DNA from: a bacterium
GTDB lineage: Bacteria > Patescibacteriota > Minisyncoccia > Minisyncoccales > GWA2-38-27
Assembly: GCA_029553225.1 (NCBI GenBank)
Contig: JAKPCP010000002.1
Span: 1 to 21,715, forward strand
Reading direction: 5' to 3'
Length of the DNA stretch: 21,715 bases
The notes under the pieces are model-generated. The model did not search any database and had not been told where the DNA came from. It worked only from the letters and a program-made list of their open reading frames with translations. Below are positions 12,859-21,051 of the stretch, in pieces. A program made the position numbers and the translations under genes. Numbering within the stretch: position 1 is the stretch's first letter; each line of letters opens with the position of its first letter.

Positions 12859-14292
12859 ATGAAAAGAATATTAAGCAATGAAACAATAAATTATATTGGA
12901 AAAGAAGTAAAAGTTTGCGGCTGGGTTAATTCTATTAGAGTGCATGGAAAAATTATTTTTATTGATTTAAGGGATATAAGCGGTATTTTACAAGTGGTTT
13001 TTGATTATAAGAATCAAGAAATTTATAAAATTGCCGAAAAAGTAAAGCCAGAATCAGTAATTGAATTAAAAGGAATTATTAATGAGCGTCCAAAAAATAT
13101 GATAAATTTGAAAATTAAAACAGGAGAAGTGGAACTTTTAGCAAAAGAAATAAAAATTTTATCAAAAGCAGAAACATTACCTTTTTCTGTAGAAGGAGAT
13201 GGTTATGATATAAATGAGGAAAAAAGAATGAAATATAGATATTTGGATTTAAGAAGAGAAAGAATGAAAAGAAATTTAAAAACTCGTTTTGAAGTTATTT
13301 CTTTTATGAGAGATTTTTTAAAAAAAGAAGGCTTTATCGAAGTTGAAACCCCGATTTTAACAAAATCAACGCCTGAAGGCGCCCGCGATTTTTTAGTGCC
13401 GTCTCGTTTGGAAAAAGGAAAGTTTTATGCTCTTCCTCAATCTCCTCAGCAATATAAACAATTACTTATGGTTGCCGGATTAGAAAAATATTTTCAAATT
13501 GCCAGATGTTTTAGAGATGAGGATCCGAGAGCAGATAGGCAAGCAGAATTTACTCAATTAGATATTGAAACTTCTTTTTATTCTCAAGAAGAAATTTTAG
13601 ATTTAATTGAAAGATTATATATTTCTTTAGTAAAAGAATTATTTCCGGAAAAGAAAATTCAAAAAATTCCTTTTCCAAGATTAACTTATAAAGAAGTAAT
13701 GGAAAAATATAATAGTGATAAGCCAGATTTAAGAATGGATAAAAACAGCAAAGATGAGCTTGCTTTTGCTTTTATTGTTGATTTTCCAATGTTTGTTTGG
13801 AGTGAAGAGGAAAAAAGATGGGATGCTGTTCATCATCCTTTTACTCGGCCTCAAACCGATAATATAAAAGAAATTAAAAAAAATCCTGAAAATATTTTAG
13901 CTTATCAATATGATTTTGTTTTAAATGGTTATGAAATTGGAGGAGGAAGCTTAAGAACATATAATCCCGAAGTTTTAGAAGCAGTTTTTGAAGTAATGGG
14001 ACATAAAAAAGATGAAATTAAAGAAAAATTTGGTCATTTACTTAAAGCTTTTGAATATGGTGTGCCTCCTCATGGAGGGATTGCTCCGGGAATAGATAGA
14101 TTTTTATCAATTGTTTTAAATGAACCGAATATTAGAGAAGTGATTGCTTTTCCTAAAACAGGGGATAGCAGAGATTTAATGATGGGTGCTCCTGATAAAG
14201 TTGATGAGAAACAATTAAAAGAATTAGGATTAGAAATAAAAGGTATAAAAGATAAAGATAAAAAAGACAAAAAAAAGAAAGAAAAAAAATAA
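12859..14292 (+). CDS. aspS: Aspartyl-tRNA synthetase lacking the GAD insertion domain
   Basis: A 477-residue class II synthetase charging tRNA with aspartate. The N-terminal OB anticodon-binding domain (1-105) contains CGWVNSIRVHGKIIFIDLRD (20-39). The catalytic domain shows YRYLDLRRE (127-135), motif 2 FRDEDPRADRQAEFTQLD (218-235) and motif 3 GGIAPGIDRF (406-415). Bacterial AspRS is usually about 590 residues because of a GAD insertion; here DKPDLRM (287-293) passes almost directly to ELAFAFIVDFPMF, so that domain is missing although the rest is of bacterial type. His29 (VHGK) stands where non-discriminating AspRS have His and discriminating ones Leu, suggesting it may also make Asp-tRNA(Asn). 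A Lys-rich tail ends the protein. It is the first gene of the operon, 3 bases before dacA. Confidence 0.95.
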   Translation: MKRILSNETINYIGKEVKVCGWVNSIRVHGKIIFIDLRDISGILQVVFDYKNQEIYKIAEKVKPESVIELKGIINERPKNMINLKIKTGEVELLAKEIKILSKAETLPFSVEGDGYDINEEKRMKYRYLDLRRERMKRNLKTRFEVISFMRDFLKKEGFIEVETPILTKSTPEGARDFLVPSRLEKGKFYALPQSPQQYKQLLMVAGLEKYFQIARCFRDEDPRADRQAEFTQLDIETSFYSQEEILDLIERLYISLVKELFPEKKIQKIPFPRLTYKEVMEKYNSDKPDLRMDKNSKDELAFAFIVDFPMFVWSEEEKRWDAVHHPFTRPQTDNIKEIKKNPENILAYQYDFVLNGYEIGGGSLRTYNPEVLEAVFEVMGHKKDEIKEKFGHLLKAFEYGVPPHGGIAPGIDRFLSIVLNEPNIREVIAFPKTGDSRDLMMGAPDKVDEKQLKELGLEIKGIKDKDKKDKKKKEKK

Positions 14293-14295
14293 ATA

Positions 14296-15279
14296 ATGAA
14301 AAAAATAAAAATTTTTTCATTAATCCTTTTGGTGGGAATTGGGATAGTTTTTTTTGCAAATAGTGAAAAAAACTACTTTAAATTTTCATCTATTCTTACC
14401 GCTCAAATAAGCGATGTTTTTAATAAAAATTTAGAAAAAAACGAAAACCTAAAAACGGAAAATCAAGAAAAAAATAATATTGAAAGCAGTATGCCAGAAA
14501 TTAATGCTGAATCTGCTATTTCTGTCTTATTATTAAACAATGGCGAAAAAAAAATTCTTTACCAGAAAAATATAAATGAAAGATTGTCGATTGCAAGTTT
14601 AACCAAGCTTTTTACTGTAGATGTTTTTATTGAAAATTTTGATATTAATCAATTAGTCAAAATTTCAAAAAAAGCTGTTGATCAAGAAGGAATACTTGGA
14701 GAATATAAGGAAGGAGAAGTTTTTAAAGCAAAAGATTTAATTTTTTCTTCTTTATTAGAATCAAGCAATGACGCTGTTTATGCTTTAGCTGAGAAAGCGG
14801 GTTCAGTAGATTATTTTGTGGGTTTTATGAATTTAAAGGCGAAAAGATTAAATTTAAATGATACTTATTTTATAAACCCTACAGGACTTGAAGAAAATAA
14901 TAATTCATTATTTAATTATTCTACTGCAAATGATTTATCAAAATTTGTAATTTATTTAATAAAAAATAATCCTTTAATTTTAGAAATTATTTCAAAAAAT
15001 AATTATGATATTTTTTCAGCGAATGGAAATTTCCATCATAAAGCAATAAATACTAATAAATTTTTAGAATCTCCTTATTTTTTTGAAAATTTTAAACTAA
15101 TTGGAGGAAAAACCGGATTAGAAGAAAAAGCAGGGGAGTGCTTACTTTTAATTTTTGAAGATGAAAATAATAATTATTTAATTAATATTGTTTTAAATGC
15201 AGATAATCGTTTTGAAGAAAGTTTAAAATTATTTAATAAATCAAAAGAAGAATACAATAAGATTTTTAAGTTAGAATAA
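14296..15279 (+). CDS. dacA: D-alanyl-D-alanine carboxypeptidase (peptidase S11, PBP5-like)
   Basis: A 327-residue exported serine peptidase that trims the terminal D-Ala from peptidoglycan stem peptides. A hydrophobic N-terminal segment (about 4-21) should act as signal or anchor; I see no clear cleavage site. A polar Asn/Lys/Glu-rich linker (about 40-70) follows. The penicillin-binding motifs are all present: SLTK (Ser101, Lys104), SSN (156-158) and KTG (272-274). The C-terminal PBP5 domain and its amphipathic membrane helix are absent, the protein ending soon after the catalytic domain. It sits 3 bases after aspS and 2 bases before mraY, in the peptidoglycan operon. Confidence 0.9.
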   Translation: MKKIKIFSLILLVGIGIVFFANSEKNYFKFSSILTAQISDVFNKNLEKNENLKTENQEKNNIESSMPEINAESAISVLLLNNGEKKILYQKNINERLSIASLTKLFTVDVFIENFDINQLVKISKKAVDQEGILGEYKEGEVFKAKDLIFSSLLESSNDAVYALAEKAGSVDYFVGFMNLKAKRLNLNDTYFINPTGLEENNNSLFNYSTANDLSKFVIYLIKNNPLILEIISKNNYDIFSANGNFHHKAINTNKFLESPYFFENFKLIGGKTGLEEKAGECLLLIFEDENNNYLINIVLNADNRFEESLKLFNKSKEEYNKIFKLE

Positions 15280-15281
15280 AT

Positions 15282-16343
15282 ATGTCTTTACTTGCTTTAA
15301 ATGTTATTAAAATTTTTGTTTTAGGATCATTCAGTTTTTTATTTGCTTTTTTAATTACTCCATTTTTAACAAAAATTTTATACAAATATAAATTATGGAA
15401 GAAGGAGGTAAGACAAAAATCAATTGATGGAAAAGATATTCCTGTTTTTCAGAAATTTCATTCTGACAAAGAAACAAAAGTGCCTCGATTTGGAGGATTA
15501 ATTATTTGGATTACAGTTTTGTTTACTTCTATATTTTTCTTTTTTTTAGCTCAATTTACTAATATTCCTTTTTTAAAAAAATTAAATTTTTTAAGCCGTT
15601 CTCAGACATGGTTGCCGATTTTTGCTTTAATATCTGCTTCTTTGGTAGGTCTTGTAGATGATATTTTTCAGGTTTTCGGAAAAGGAAAATATATTGGCGG
15701 AGGATTAAAATTAAAATATAGAATTTTTTTAGTTGCTCTTATTGGCCTTGTCGGAGGATGGTGGTTTTATTTTAAGTTAGGTTTCGATTATATTCATATT
15801 CCAGGCAATGGAGATATATATATTGGTATTTTATATATTCCTTTATTTGTAATTGTAATGTTAGCAACTTATAGCGGAGGAGTAATTGATGGATTAGACG
15901 GGTTAGCTGGCGGCACCTTTGCTTCAATTTTTGCCGCTTTTGCTGGGATTGCTTTAGCAAGAAATCAAATTGATTTATCTGCTTTTTGTCTAACAATTGT
16001 TGGTTCTCTTTTGGCGTTTTTATGGTTTAATATTCCTCCAGCGAGATTTTATATGGGCGAAACAGGAATTATGGGCTTGTGTTGCGCTTTGACTGTTGTT
16101 GCCTTTTTAACTGATTCAGTATTGGTTTTACCAATAATTGCTTTTATGTTGGTTGTTGAATCAGCTTCAGTTATAATTCAGGTAATTTCTAAAAAGTTTT
16201 TTAAGAAAAAAGTTTTTTTAGCTGCTCCTATTCATCACCATTTTGAAGCAAAAGGATGGCCTCATTATAAAGTAACAATGAGATTCTGGATTATTAGTGT
16301 AGTTATGGCTATTATTGGTTTAACAATTAGGTTATTAGGTTAA
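15282..16343 (+). CDS. mraY: Phospho-N-acetylmuramoyl-pentapeptide-transferase (divergent)
   Basis: A 353-residue polytopic membrane enzyme that transfers phospho-MurNAc-pentapeptide to undecaprenyl phosphate, giving lipid I. Family marks: KVPRFGGL (66-73), VGLVDDIFQVFGKG (122-135, Asp126/Asp127), IDGLDGLAGG (202-211), and the signature HHH in PIHHHFEAKGW (317-326). Two active-site stretches are unusual. The NxxNxxDG approach normally seen before DGLDGLA reads YSGGVIDG, lacking both asparagines, and the MGD motif that supplies the Mg-binding aspartate reads MGETG (Glu260). About ten hydrophobic segments are present and length is typical, so I still call MraY rather than a WecA-like transferase, mainly from HHH and the operon. 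Confidence 0.9.
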   Translation: MSLLALNVIKIFVLGSFSFLFAFLITPFLTKILYKYKLWKKEVRQKSIDGKDIPVFQKFHSDKETKVPRFGGLIIWITVLFTSIFFFFLAQFTNIPFLKKLNFLSRSQTWLPIFALISASLVGLVDDIFQVFGKGKYIGGGLKLKYRIFLVALIGLVGGWWFYFKLGFDYIHIPGNGDIYIGILYIPLFVIVMLATYSGGVIDGLDGLAGGTFASIFAAFAGIALARNQIDLSAFCLTIVGSLLAFLWFNIPPARFYMGETGIMGLCCALTVVAFLTDSVLVLPIIAFMLVVESASVIIQVISKKFFKKKVFLAAPIHHHFEAKGWPHYKVTMRFWIISVVMAIIGLTIRLLG

Positions 16344-16346
16344 AAT

Positions 16347-17162
16347 ATGATTGGGGTTTTTGATTCTGGCGTTGGGGGGTTAACAGTAGTAAAAGAAATT
16401 TTTAAATATTTTCCCCAAGAGAAAGTTTTTTATTTTGGAGATACTTTACATTTGCCCTATGGAACAAAAAGCGAAAAAACTATTAAAAATTACTCAGAAA
16501 AAATTGTTTCCTGGTTTCAAAAAGAAAATATAAATTTAATAATTATTGCCTGCAATACTGCTTCAAGCTGGGCTGAAGAATATCTGAAAAATAAATTTAA
16601 AGATATTTATATTTTTGGAATGATAGAGCCAACAGTAAAAGAAGTAGCTAGAATTTATAAAGATAAAAAAATTAAAAAAATTGGTGTAATCGGAACTTCT
16701 GGAACAATAAAAAGTAGAGTTTATGAAAAAAAATTACTAGAAATAAATAAAAATTTTAAAATCTATTCTAAATCCTGCCCCTTATTTGTTTCTTTAATTG
16801 AAGAAGGTTTAATCAAAGATAAAATAACAAAAGAAGTTGCTTTAAAATATCTTAAACCACTAAAAGAAAAAAATATTGATGCTTTAATTTTAGGTTGCAC
16901 TCATTACCCCTTGATTAAAGATTTAATTTATGAAATTTTAGGGGAGAATATTTTAATTATAAATCCAGCTGAAGCATTAATAAGAGAATTAAAATTATTT
17001 TTTGAAAATAATAAACAAATAAAAAATAAAAAAGAAAAAAATCATAAATTTTTCTTTTCTGATGTTCCTTATAATTTTGAAAAAATAAAAAATTTTTGTT
17101 TTAATAAAAAAATTAATATTAATTTTGAAATTAAAAACCCTTTTAATGAAAAAATTATTTAA
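16347..17162 (+). CDS. murI: Glutamate racemase
   Basis: A 271-residue cofactor-independent racemase making D-glutamate for the second position of the stem peptide, the substrate of MurD encoded next. Both catalytic cysteines are present: Cys69 in IACNTAS and Cys184 in LGCTHYP. Also present are the N-terminal IGVFDSGVGGLTV (2-14), GDTLHLPYG (31-39, where GDTxxxPYG is the family pattern) and GVIGTSGTI (113-121). Length is typical. It follows mraY by 3 bases and overlaps murD by 17 bases. Confidence 0.95.
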   Translation: MIGVFDSGVGGLTVVKEIFKYFPQEKVFYFGDTLHLPYGTKSEKTIKNYSEKIVSWFQKENINLIIIACNTASSWAEEYLKNKFKDIYIFGMIEPTVKEVARIYKDKKIKKIGVIGTSGTIKSRVYEKKLLEINKNFKIYSKSCPLFVSLIEEGLIKDKITKEVALKYLKPLKEKNIDALILGCTHYPLIKDLIYEILGENILIINPAEALIRELKLFFENNKQIKNKKEKNHKFFFSDVPYNFEKIKNFCFNKKININFEIKNPFNEKII

Positions 17163-18402
17163 AAATAAAAAAGTTTTGATTATGGGTTTGGGTCTTCATG
17201 GCGGGGGAGTTGGGGTGGCAAAATTTTTTTGTAAAAATGGCGCTAAGGTAACAATCACTGACCTTAAAACAAAAAATGAACTAAAAGAATCTATTTCAAA
17301 GCTTAAAAATTATAAAATAAACTATGTTTTAGGAAAACATCGGGAAAAAGATTTTATAAATAGCGATCTTATAATCAAAAATCCAGACGTTAGAAAAGAT
17401 TCTTATTATTTAAAAATTGCTCAAAAACACAATATTTTAATTGAAACAGATATAACCTTATTTTTTAAATTATGTAAATCTAAAATTATTGGAATTACAG
17501 GCACAAAAGGAAAATCAACAGCAGCAACTTTAATTTATCAATTTTTAAAAGAAAAATATCCCGTGATTTTAGCAGGAAATATTGGTGTTTCTCCTTTAAG
17601 CATTTTATCAAAAACAAAAAAAGAAACTCTTGTTGTATTAGAACTTTCAAGTTTTGAATTAGAGGATTTAAAACAAAGTCCGCAAATAGCAATAATAACA
17701 AATCTTTTTCCAGATCATTTAAATAGGTATAAAAGTTTTAAAGATTATGTAAACAGCAAAAAAGCAATTTTTAAATATCAAACAAAAGATGATGTTTTAT
17801 TTTTAAATTATGACGATCCCTTAGTTAGAAATTTAAAAAAAGAAACAAAAGGGAAAGTTTATTTTTATAAAGGAAATAGTATTGATGCGGCTATTGCTGT
17901 TGCTAAATATTTTAAAATTCCTAAAAAAAATATAAAAAAAGTACTTTCAAATTTTAAAGGCATTCCTCATCGTCAGCAATTTATAGGAATTAAAAGAGGA
18001 GTAAAATATTTTAATGATAGCGCAGCAACAAATCCTGAATCTGTGATTTTAGCAATAAAAAATTTAAAAAATAAATTTAAAAAATCAAAAATTATTCTTA
18101 TCGCCGGCGGAGTTGATAAAAATTTAAATTATTCTAATCTTGTTTCCGAGATTAATAAAAATATTTCTGATTTAATACTTTTTCCAGGAAGCGCTTCTTT
18201 AAAAATTAAAAAAGAATTAAAAAAAGAAATAAATTTATTTTTAGCGAATTCAATGGAAGAAGCAGTAAAAAAAGCAAGTTCTGTGGCAAAAAAGGGAGAT
18301 ATAGTATTATTATCTCCTGGGGCAGCAAGTTTTAATTTATTCAAAAACGAATTTGACAGAGGAGATCAATTTATTAAATATGTAAAAAAATTAAATGATT
18401 AA
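17146..18402 (+). CDS. murD: UDP-N-acetylmuramoyl-L-alanine--D-glutamate ligase
   Basis: A 418-residue Mur ligase adding D-Glu to UDP-MurNAc-L-Ala. Seen: an N-terminal nucleotide-binding LIMGLGLHGGGVGVAKFF (11-28), the P-loop GITGTKGKST (116-125), LELSSFELE, the LFPDHLNRY segment, HRQQF and NDSAATNPES, typical of MurD, and SPGAASFNLFKNEFDRGDQF near the end. The family's SPGI motif reads NPDV here (79-82). The frame is open from 17125, but the Met at 17146 starts the recognisable domain, giving a 17-base overlap with murI and implying translational coupling with the D-Glu-producing enzyme. It overlaps ftsW by 8 bases. Confidence 0.95.
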   Translation: MKKLFKNKKVLIMGLGLHGGGVGVAKFFCKNGAKVTITDLKTKNELKESISKLKNYKINYVLGKHREKDFINSDLIIKNPDVRKDSYYLKIAQKHNILIETDITLFFKLCKSKIIGITGTKGKSTAATLIYQFLKEKYPVILAGNIGVSPLSILSKTKKETLVVLELSSFELEDLKQSPQIAIITNLFPDHLNRYKSFKDYVNSKKAIFKYQTKDDVLFLNYDDPLVRNLKKETKGKVYFYKGNSIDAAIAVAKYFKIPKKNIKKVLSNFKGIPHRQQFIGIKRGVKYFNDSAATNPESVILAIKNLKNKFKKSKIILIAGGVDKNLNYSNLVSEINKNISDLILFPGSASLKIKKELKKEINLFLANSMEEAVKKASSVAKKGDIVLLSPGAASFNLFKNEFDRGDQFIKYVKKLND

Positions 18403-19540
18403 TAAAGAGTCCAGTTCTCATATTGATTATGTTTTACTTTTAACAATAGGAATGTTATTGCTTACAGGTATTTTAATTTTGGCAGATGTTTCAGCTGTTT
18501 TATCTCAGGAAAAATTTGGAAAGCCAACTTATTATTTGCTTCATCAACTTTTTTATGGAATTATTCCTGGATTAATAATCGGTTTTATTGCTTATAAGAT
18601 TAATTTATTTTTTATTAAAAAATATTCTTGGATTTTTGTTTTTTTTACACTCGTTATAATGAGTTTTGTTTTTCTTCCTAAGATGGGAGTAACTTCTGGA
18701 GGGGCAACAAGATGGTTAAATTTTGGTTTTTTTACTTTTCAGCCATCAGAGATTTTAAAGCTCACATTTATTATTTATCTTTCAACCTGGTTATCAAAAA
18801 GAATTGAAATAACAAAAAAAACCAAAAGTTCTAAAAAATATAAAAAACCAAAAACATGGGTAAAGGTTTTTATTCCTTTTCTTGCAATTATGGGAGTAAT
18901 TATTATTTTATTGACTCTCCAAAGAAATTTAAGCACTTTAATGGTAATTCTAATAACAGGCGGATTAATTTATTTTTCTGCTTCAACTCCTCTAATTCAA
19001 ATAATTATTATTTTTTTAATAATTTTATTAGTTGCTTTATTATTAATTAAATTTTTTCCTTATCGTTTAAATAGGGTTATGCTTTTATTGGACCCTTTAA
19101 AGGATCCAATGGGTTTAGGATATCAGTTAAAACAATCTTTGATTGCTGTTGGATCTGGCGGAATTTTAGGACTTGGTTTAGGAAATTCATATCAAAAATT
19201 TGGTTATGTTCCTCAAGTAATTTCTGATTCAATTTTTGCTATTTTTGCTGAAGAGACAGGTTTTATTGGCGCTTCACTTTTAGTTTTTTTATTTTTATTT
19301 TTTTTATGGCGATGTTTGTATTTAGCAAAAAAAACCAATGATCTTTTTTCTCGATTTTATATTATAGGATTTTCAAGCTGGATTTGCATTCAAGCATTTA
19401 TTAATATTGGAGCAATGATAGGAATTGTTCCTTTGACAGGAATTCCTTTACCTTTTATAGGATATGGTGGTTCTCATATTCTTGTCGAGTTAATTGGAGC
19501 TGGAATATTATTAAATATTTCCAAATCAATAAAAAATTAG
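18395..19540 (+). CDS. ftsW: FtsW/RodA-family lipid II glycosyltransferase
   Basis: A 381-residue SEDS membrane protein with about ten hydrophobic segments that polymerises lipid II into glycan strands at division (FtsW) or elongation (RodA). Seen: GGATRWLNFG (102-111), FQPSEILKL (115-123), YRLNRVMLLLDPLKDPMGLGYQ (223-244), GLGLGNSYQKFGYVP (259-273), the putative catalytic Asp278 in ISDSIFAIFAEETG, and GIPLPFIGYGGS near the end. The widely conserved QPDxGT motif reads QRNLST (176-181). Position after murD favours the FtsW name, since ftsW follows murD in dcw clusters; RodA cannot be excluded by sequence. murG, which normally follows, is not here; DAHP synthase comes next after 49 bases. Confidence 0.9.
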   Translation: MINKESSSHIDYVLLLTIGMLLLTGILILADVSAVLSQEKFGKPTYYLLHQLFYGIIPGLIIGFIAYKINLFFIKKYSWIFVFFTLVIMSFVFLPKMGVTSGGATRWLNFGFFTFQPSEILKLTFIIYLSTWLSKRIEITKKTKSSKKYKKPKTWVKVFIPFLAIMGVIIILLTLQRNLSTLMVILITGGLIYFSASTPLIQIIIIFLIILLVALLLIKFFPYRLNRVMLLLDPLKDPMGLGYQLKQSLIAVGSGGILGLGLGNSYQKFGYVPQVISDSIFAIFAEETGFIGASLLVFLFLFFLWRCLYLAKKTNDLFSRFYIIGFSSWICIQAFINIGAMIGIVPLTGIPLPFIGYGGSHILVELIGAGILLNISKSIKN

Positions 19541-19589
19541 TATAATAAAAAGATTAAATATTTTTATCTAAAAAATTTTAAAAATTAAA

Positions 19590-20333
19590 ATGAAACAAAA
19601 AATAAATATTGTAAAAGTAAAAAATGTAAAAATAGGGGAGGGTTTTTGTGTAATTGCTGGCCCTTGCGCTGTTGAATCAGAAGAACAATTATTTAAAACA
19701 GCAAAGTTAATTAAAAAAAATATTAATATTTTAAGAGGCGGGGCTTATAAACCAAGAAGCTTCCCAGATAAATTTCAGGGTTTAAAAGAAGAGGGTCTTA
19801 TTATTTTAAAAAAAGTTTCAGAAAAATTAAATATTCCGACAGTAACAGAAGTTTTAGATGTCAGAGATGTTGCTCTTATATCTGAATTTTCTGATATGTT
19901 GCAGATCGGCGCTCGAAATATGGCTAATTATTCTCTTTTAAAAGAAGTAGGAAAGACAAGAAAACCAGTTTTATTAAAAAGAGGTTTTGGAGCAAAAATT
20001 GATGAATTATTGGGAGCAGCAGAATATATTTTATCAGAAGGAAATAATCAAATTGTTTTATGTGAAAGAGGGATAAGAACATTTGAAACAAGTTTGCGTT
20101 TTACTTTGGATTTTGCAGGCGCAATTTATTTAAAACAAAAAACAAATTTTCCAGTAATTATTGATCCTTCTCATGCAACAGGAAATCCTTCTTTAATTAA
20201 GCCATTAGTTAAAGCAGGTATTGCTGCCGGGCTTGATGGAGTTATGGTTGAAGTTCACTATAATCCCAAAATTGCTAAATGTGATGCATTTCAAGCCTTA
20301 ACACCAAAAGAATTTAATGAAATTTTTAAATAA
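19590..20333 (+). CDS. aroF: 3-deoxy-7-phosphoheptulonate (DAHP) synthase, class I beta
   Basis: A 247-residue TIM-barrel enzyme condensing phosphoenolpyruvate with erythrose 4-phosphate, the first step of the shikimate pathway. Landmarks: VIAGPCAVES (21-30) with metal ligand Cys26, LRGGAYKPRSFP (48-59), QIGARNMAN (105-113), LLKRGFG (128-134), CERGIRTFE (158-166), and the other metal ligands His195 (DPSHATG), Glu221 (VMVEVH) and Asp232 (KCDAFQAL). The N-terminal ferredoxin-like or ACT extension and any chorismate mutase domain are absent, so the enzyme is the unregulated core. It starts 49 bases after ftsW and ends 3 bases before a PD-(D/E)XK gene, so it may lie in the same transcript. It supplies the pathway that pheA and tyrA finish. 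Confidence 0.95.
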   Translation: MKQKINIVKVKNVKIGEGFCVIAGPCAVESEEQLFKTAKLIKKNINILRGGAYKPRSFPDKFQGLKEEGLIILKKVSEKLNIPTVTEVLDVRDVALISEFSDMLQIGARNMANYSLLKEVGKTRKPVLLKRGFGAKIDELLGAAEYILSEGNNQIVLCERGIRTFETSLRFTLDFAGAIYLKQKTNFPVIIDPSHATGNPSLIKPLVKAGIAAGLDGVMVEVHYNPKIAKCDAFQALTPKEFNEIFK

Positions 20334-20336
20334 TTT

Positions 20337-21026
20337 ATGAAAGAAAATAACGAAGAAAAAAAACAATTTAGAATTTCTCCTTCAAAAATAGGAGATTTAA
20401 TTAATTGTCCAAGATGTTTATGGCTTTATTATCGCTATGGAATTGAAAGACCAGAAGGAATTTTTCCAAGTTTACCTAATGGAATGGATGGAGTTTTTAA
20501 AAAATATTTTGATTCATATCGAGCCGTTGATAGAACGCCTCCAGAAATTTTAGGAAAAATCGAAGGAAAACTATTTAAAGATACTGAAAAATTAAATATG
20601 TGGAGGACAAGAACAAATGGATTAAAAGCAGAATTTAAAGAATTTAATATTTTATTAAAAGGGCTAATTGATGATTTATTGGTTACTGATGATAATAAAT
20701 ATATTCCTTTTGATTTTAAAACAAGAGGTTATCCAATAAAAGAAAACAGCCATTCTTATTATAAAACTCAACTTGATTTGTATGCTTTATTATTTGAAAA
20801 AAATAATATGGAGCCTGCGGATTATGGATATCTTCTTTTCTTTTCTCCCGTAAATTATAGTCGTAATCTAGCAAAATTTAAAACAGAATTGGTTAAAGTT
20901 GATGTAAATCCTCAAAGAGGATATGAAGTTTTAAAAAAAACTTATCAAATTATTACCAGCGAATTGCCACTGCCTTCAGATGATTGTCAATATTGTAAAT
21001 ATAGGAATTTAAAAGAAGATTTTTAA
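20337..21026 (+). CDS. PD-(D/E)XK nuclease superfamily protein with Cas4/AddB-like cysteines (copy 2)
   Basis: A 229-residue paralogue of the protein at 3783-4517. The core motifs are LKGLIDDLL (Asp112), IPFDFKTRG (Asp126, Lys128) and KTQLDLYALLF (Gln145, Tyr149), as in RecB-type nucleases. Cysteine pairs CPRC (24-27) and CQYC (217-220) bracket the domain and could bind an Fe-S cluster. It shares with copy 1 the sequence CPRCxW, an aromatic/Tyr-Gly stretch, and the MDGVFKK motif (50-56). The N-terminal ISPSKIGDLINCPRCLW resembles the S..(I/L)..(F).CPR(C/R) start of many Cas4 and RecB-like proteins. It begins 3 bases after aroF and is followed 25 bases later by prmC. No helicase or CRISPR partner is present. 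Confidence 0.8.
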   Translation: MKENNEEKKQFRISPSKIGDLINCPRCLWLYYRYGIERPEGIFPSLPNGMDGVFKKYFDSYRAVDRTPPEILGKIEGKLFKDTEKLNMWRTRTNGLKAEFKEFNILLKGLIDDLLVTDDNKYIPFDFKTRGYPIKENSHSYYKTQLDLYALLFEKNNMEPADYGYLLFFSPVNYSRNLAKFKTELVKVDVNPQRGYEVLKKTYQIITSELPLPSDDCQYCKYRNLKEDF

Positions 21027-21051
21027 AAAGAAAAAGAATCGTAGCAAGATT

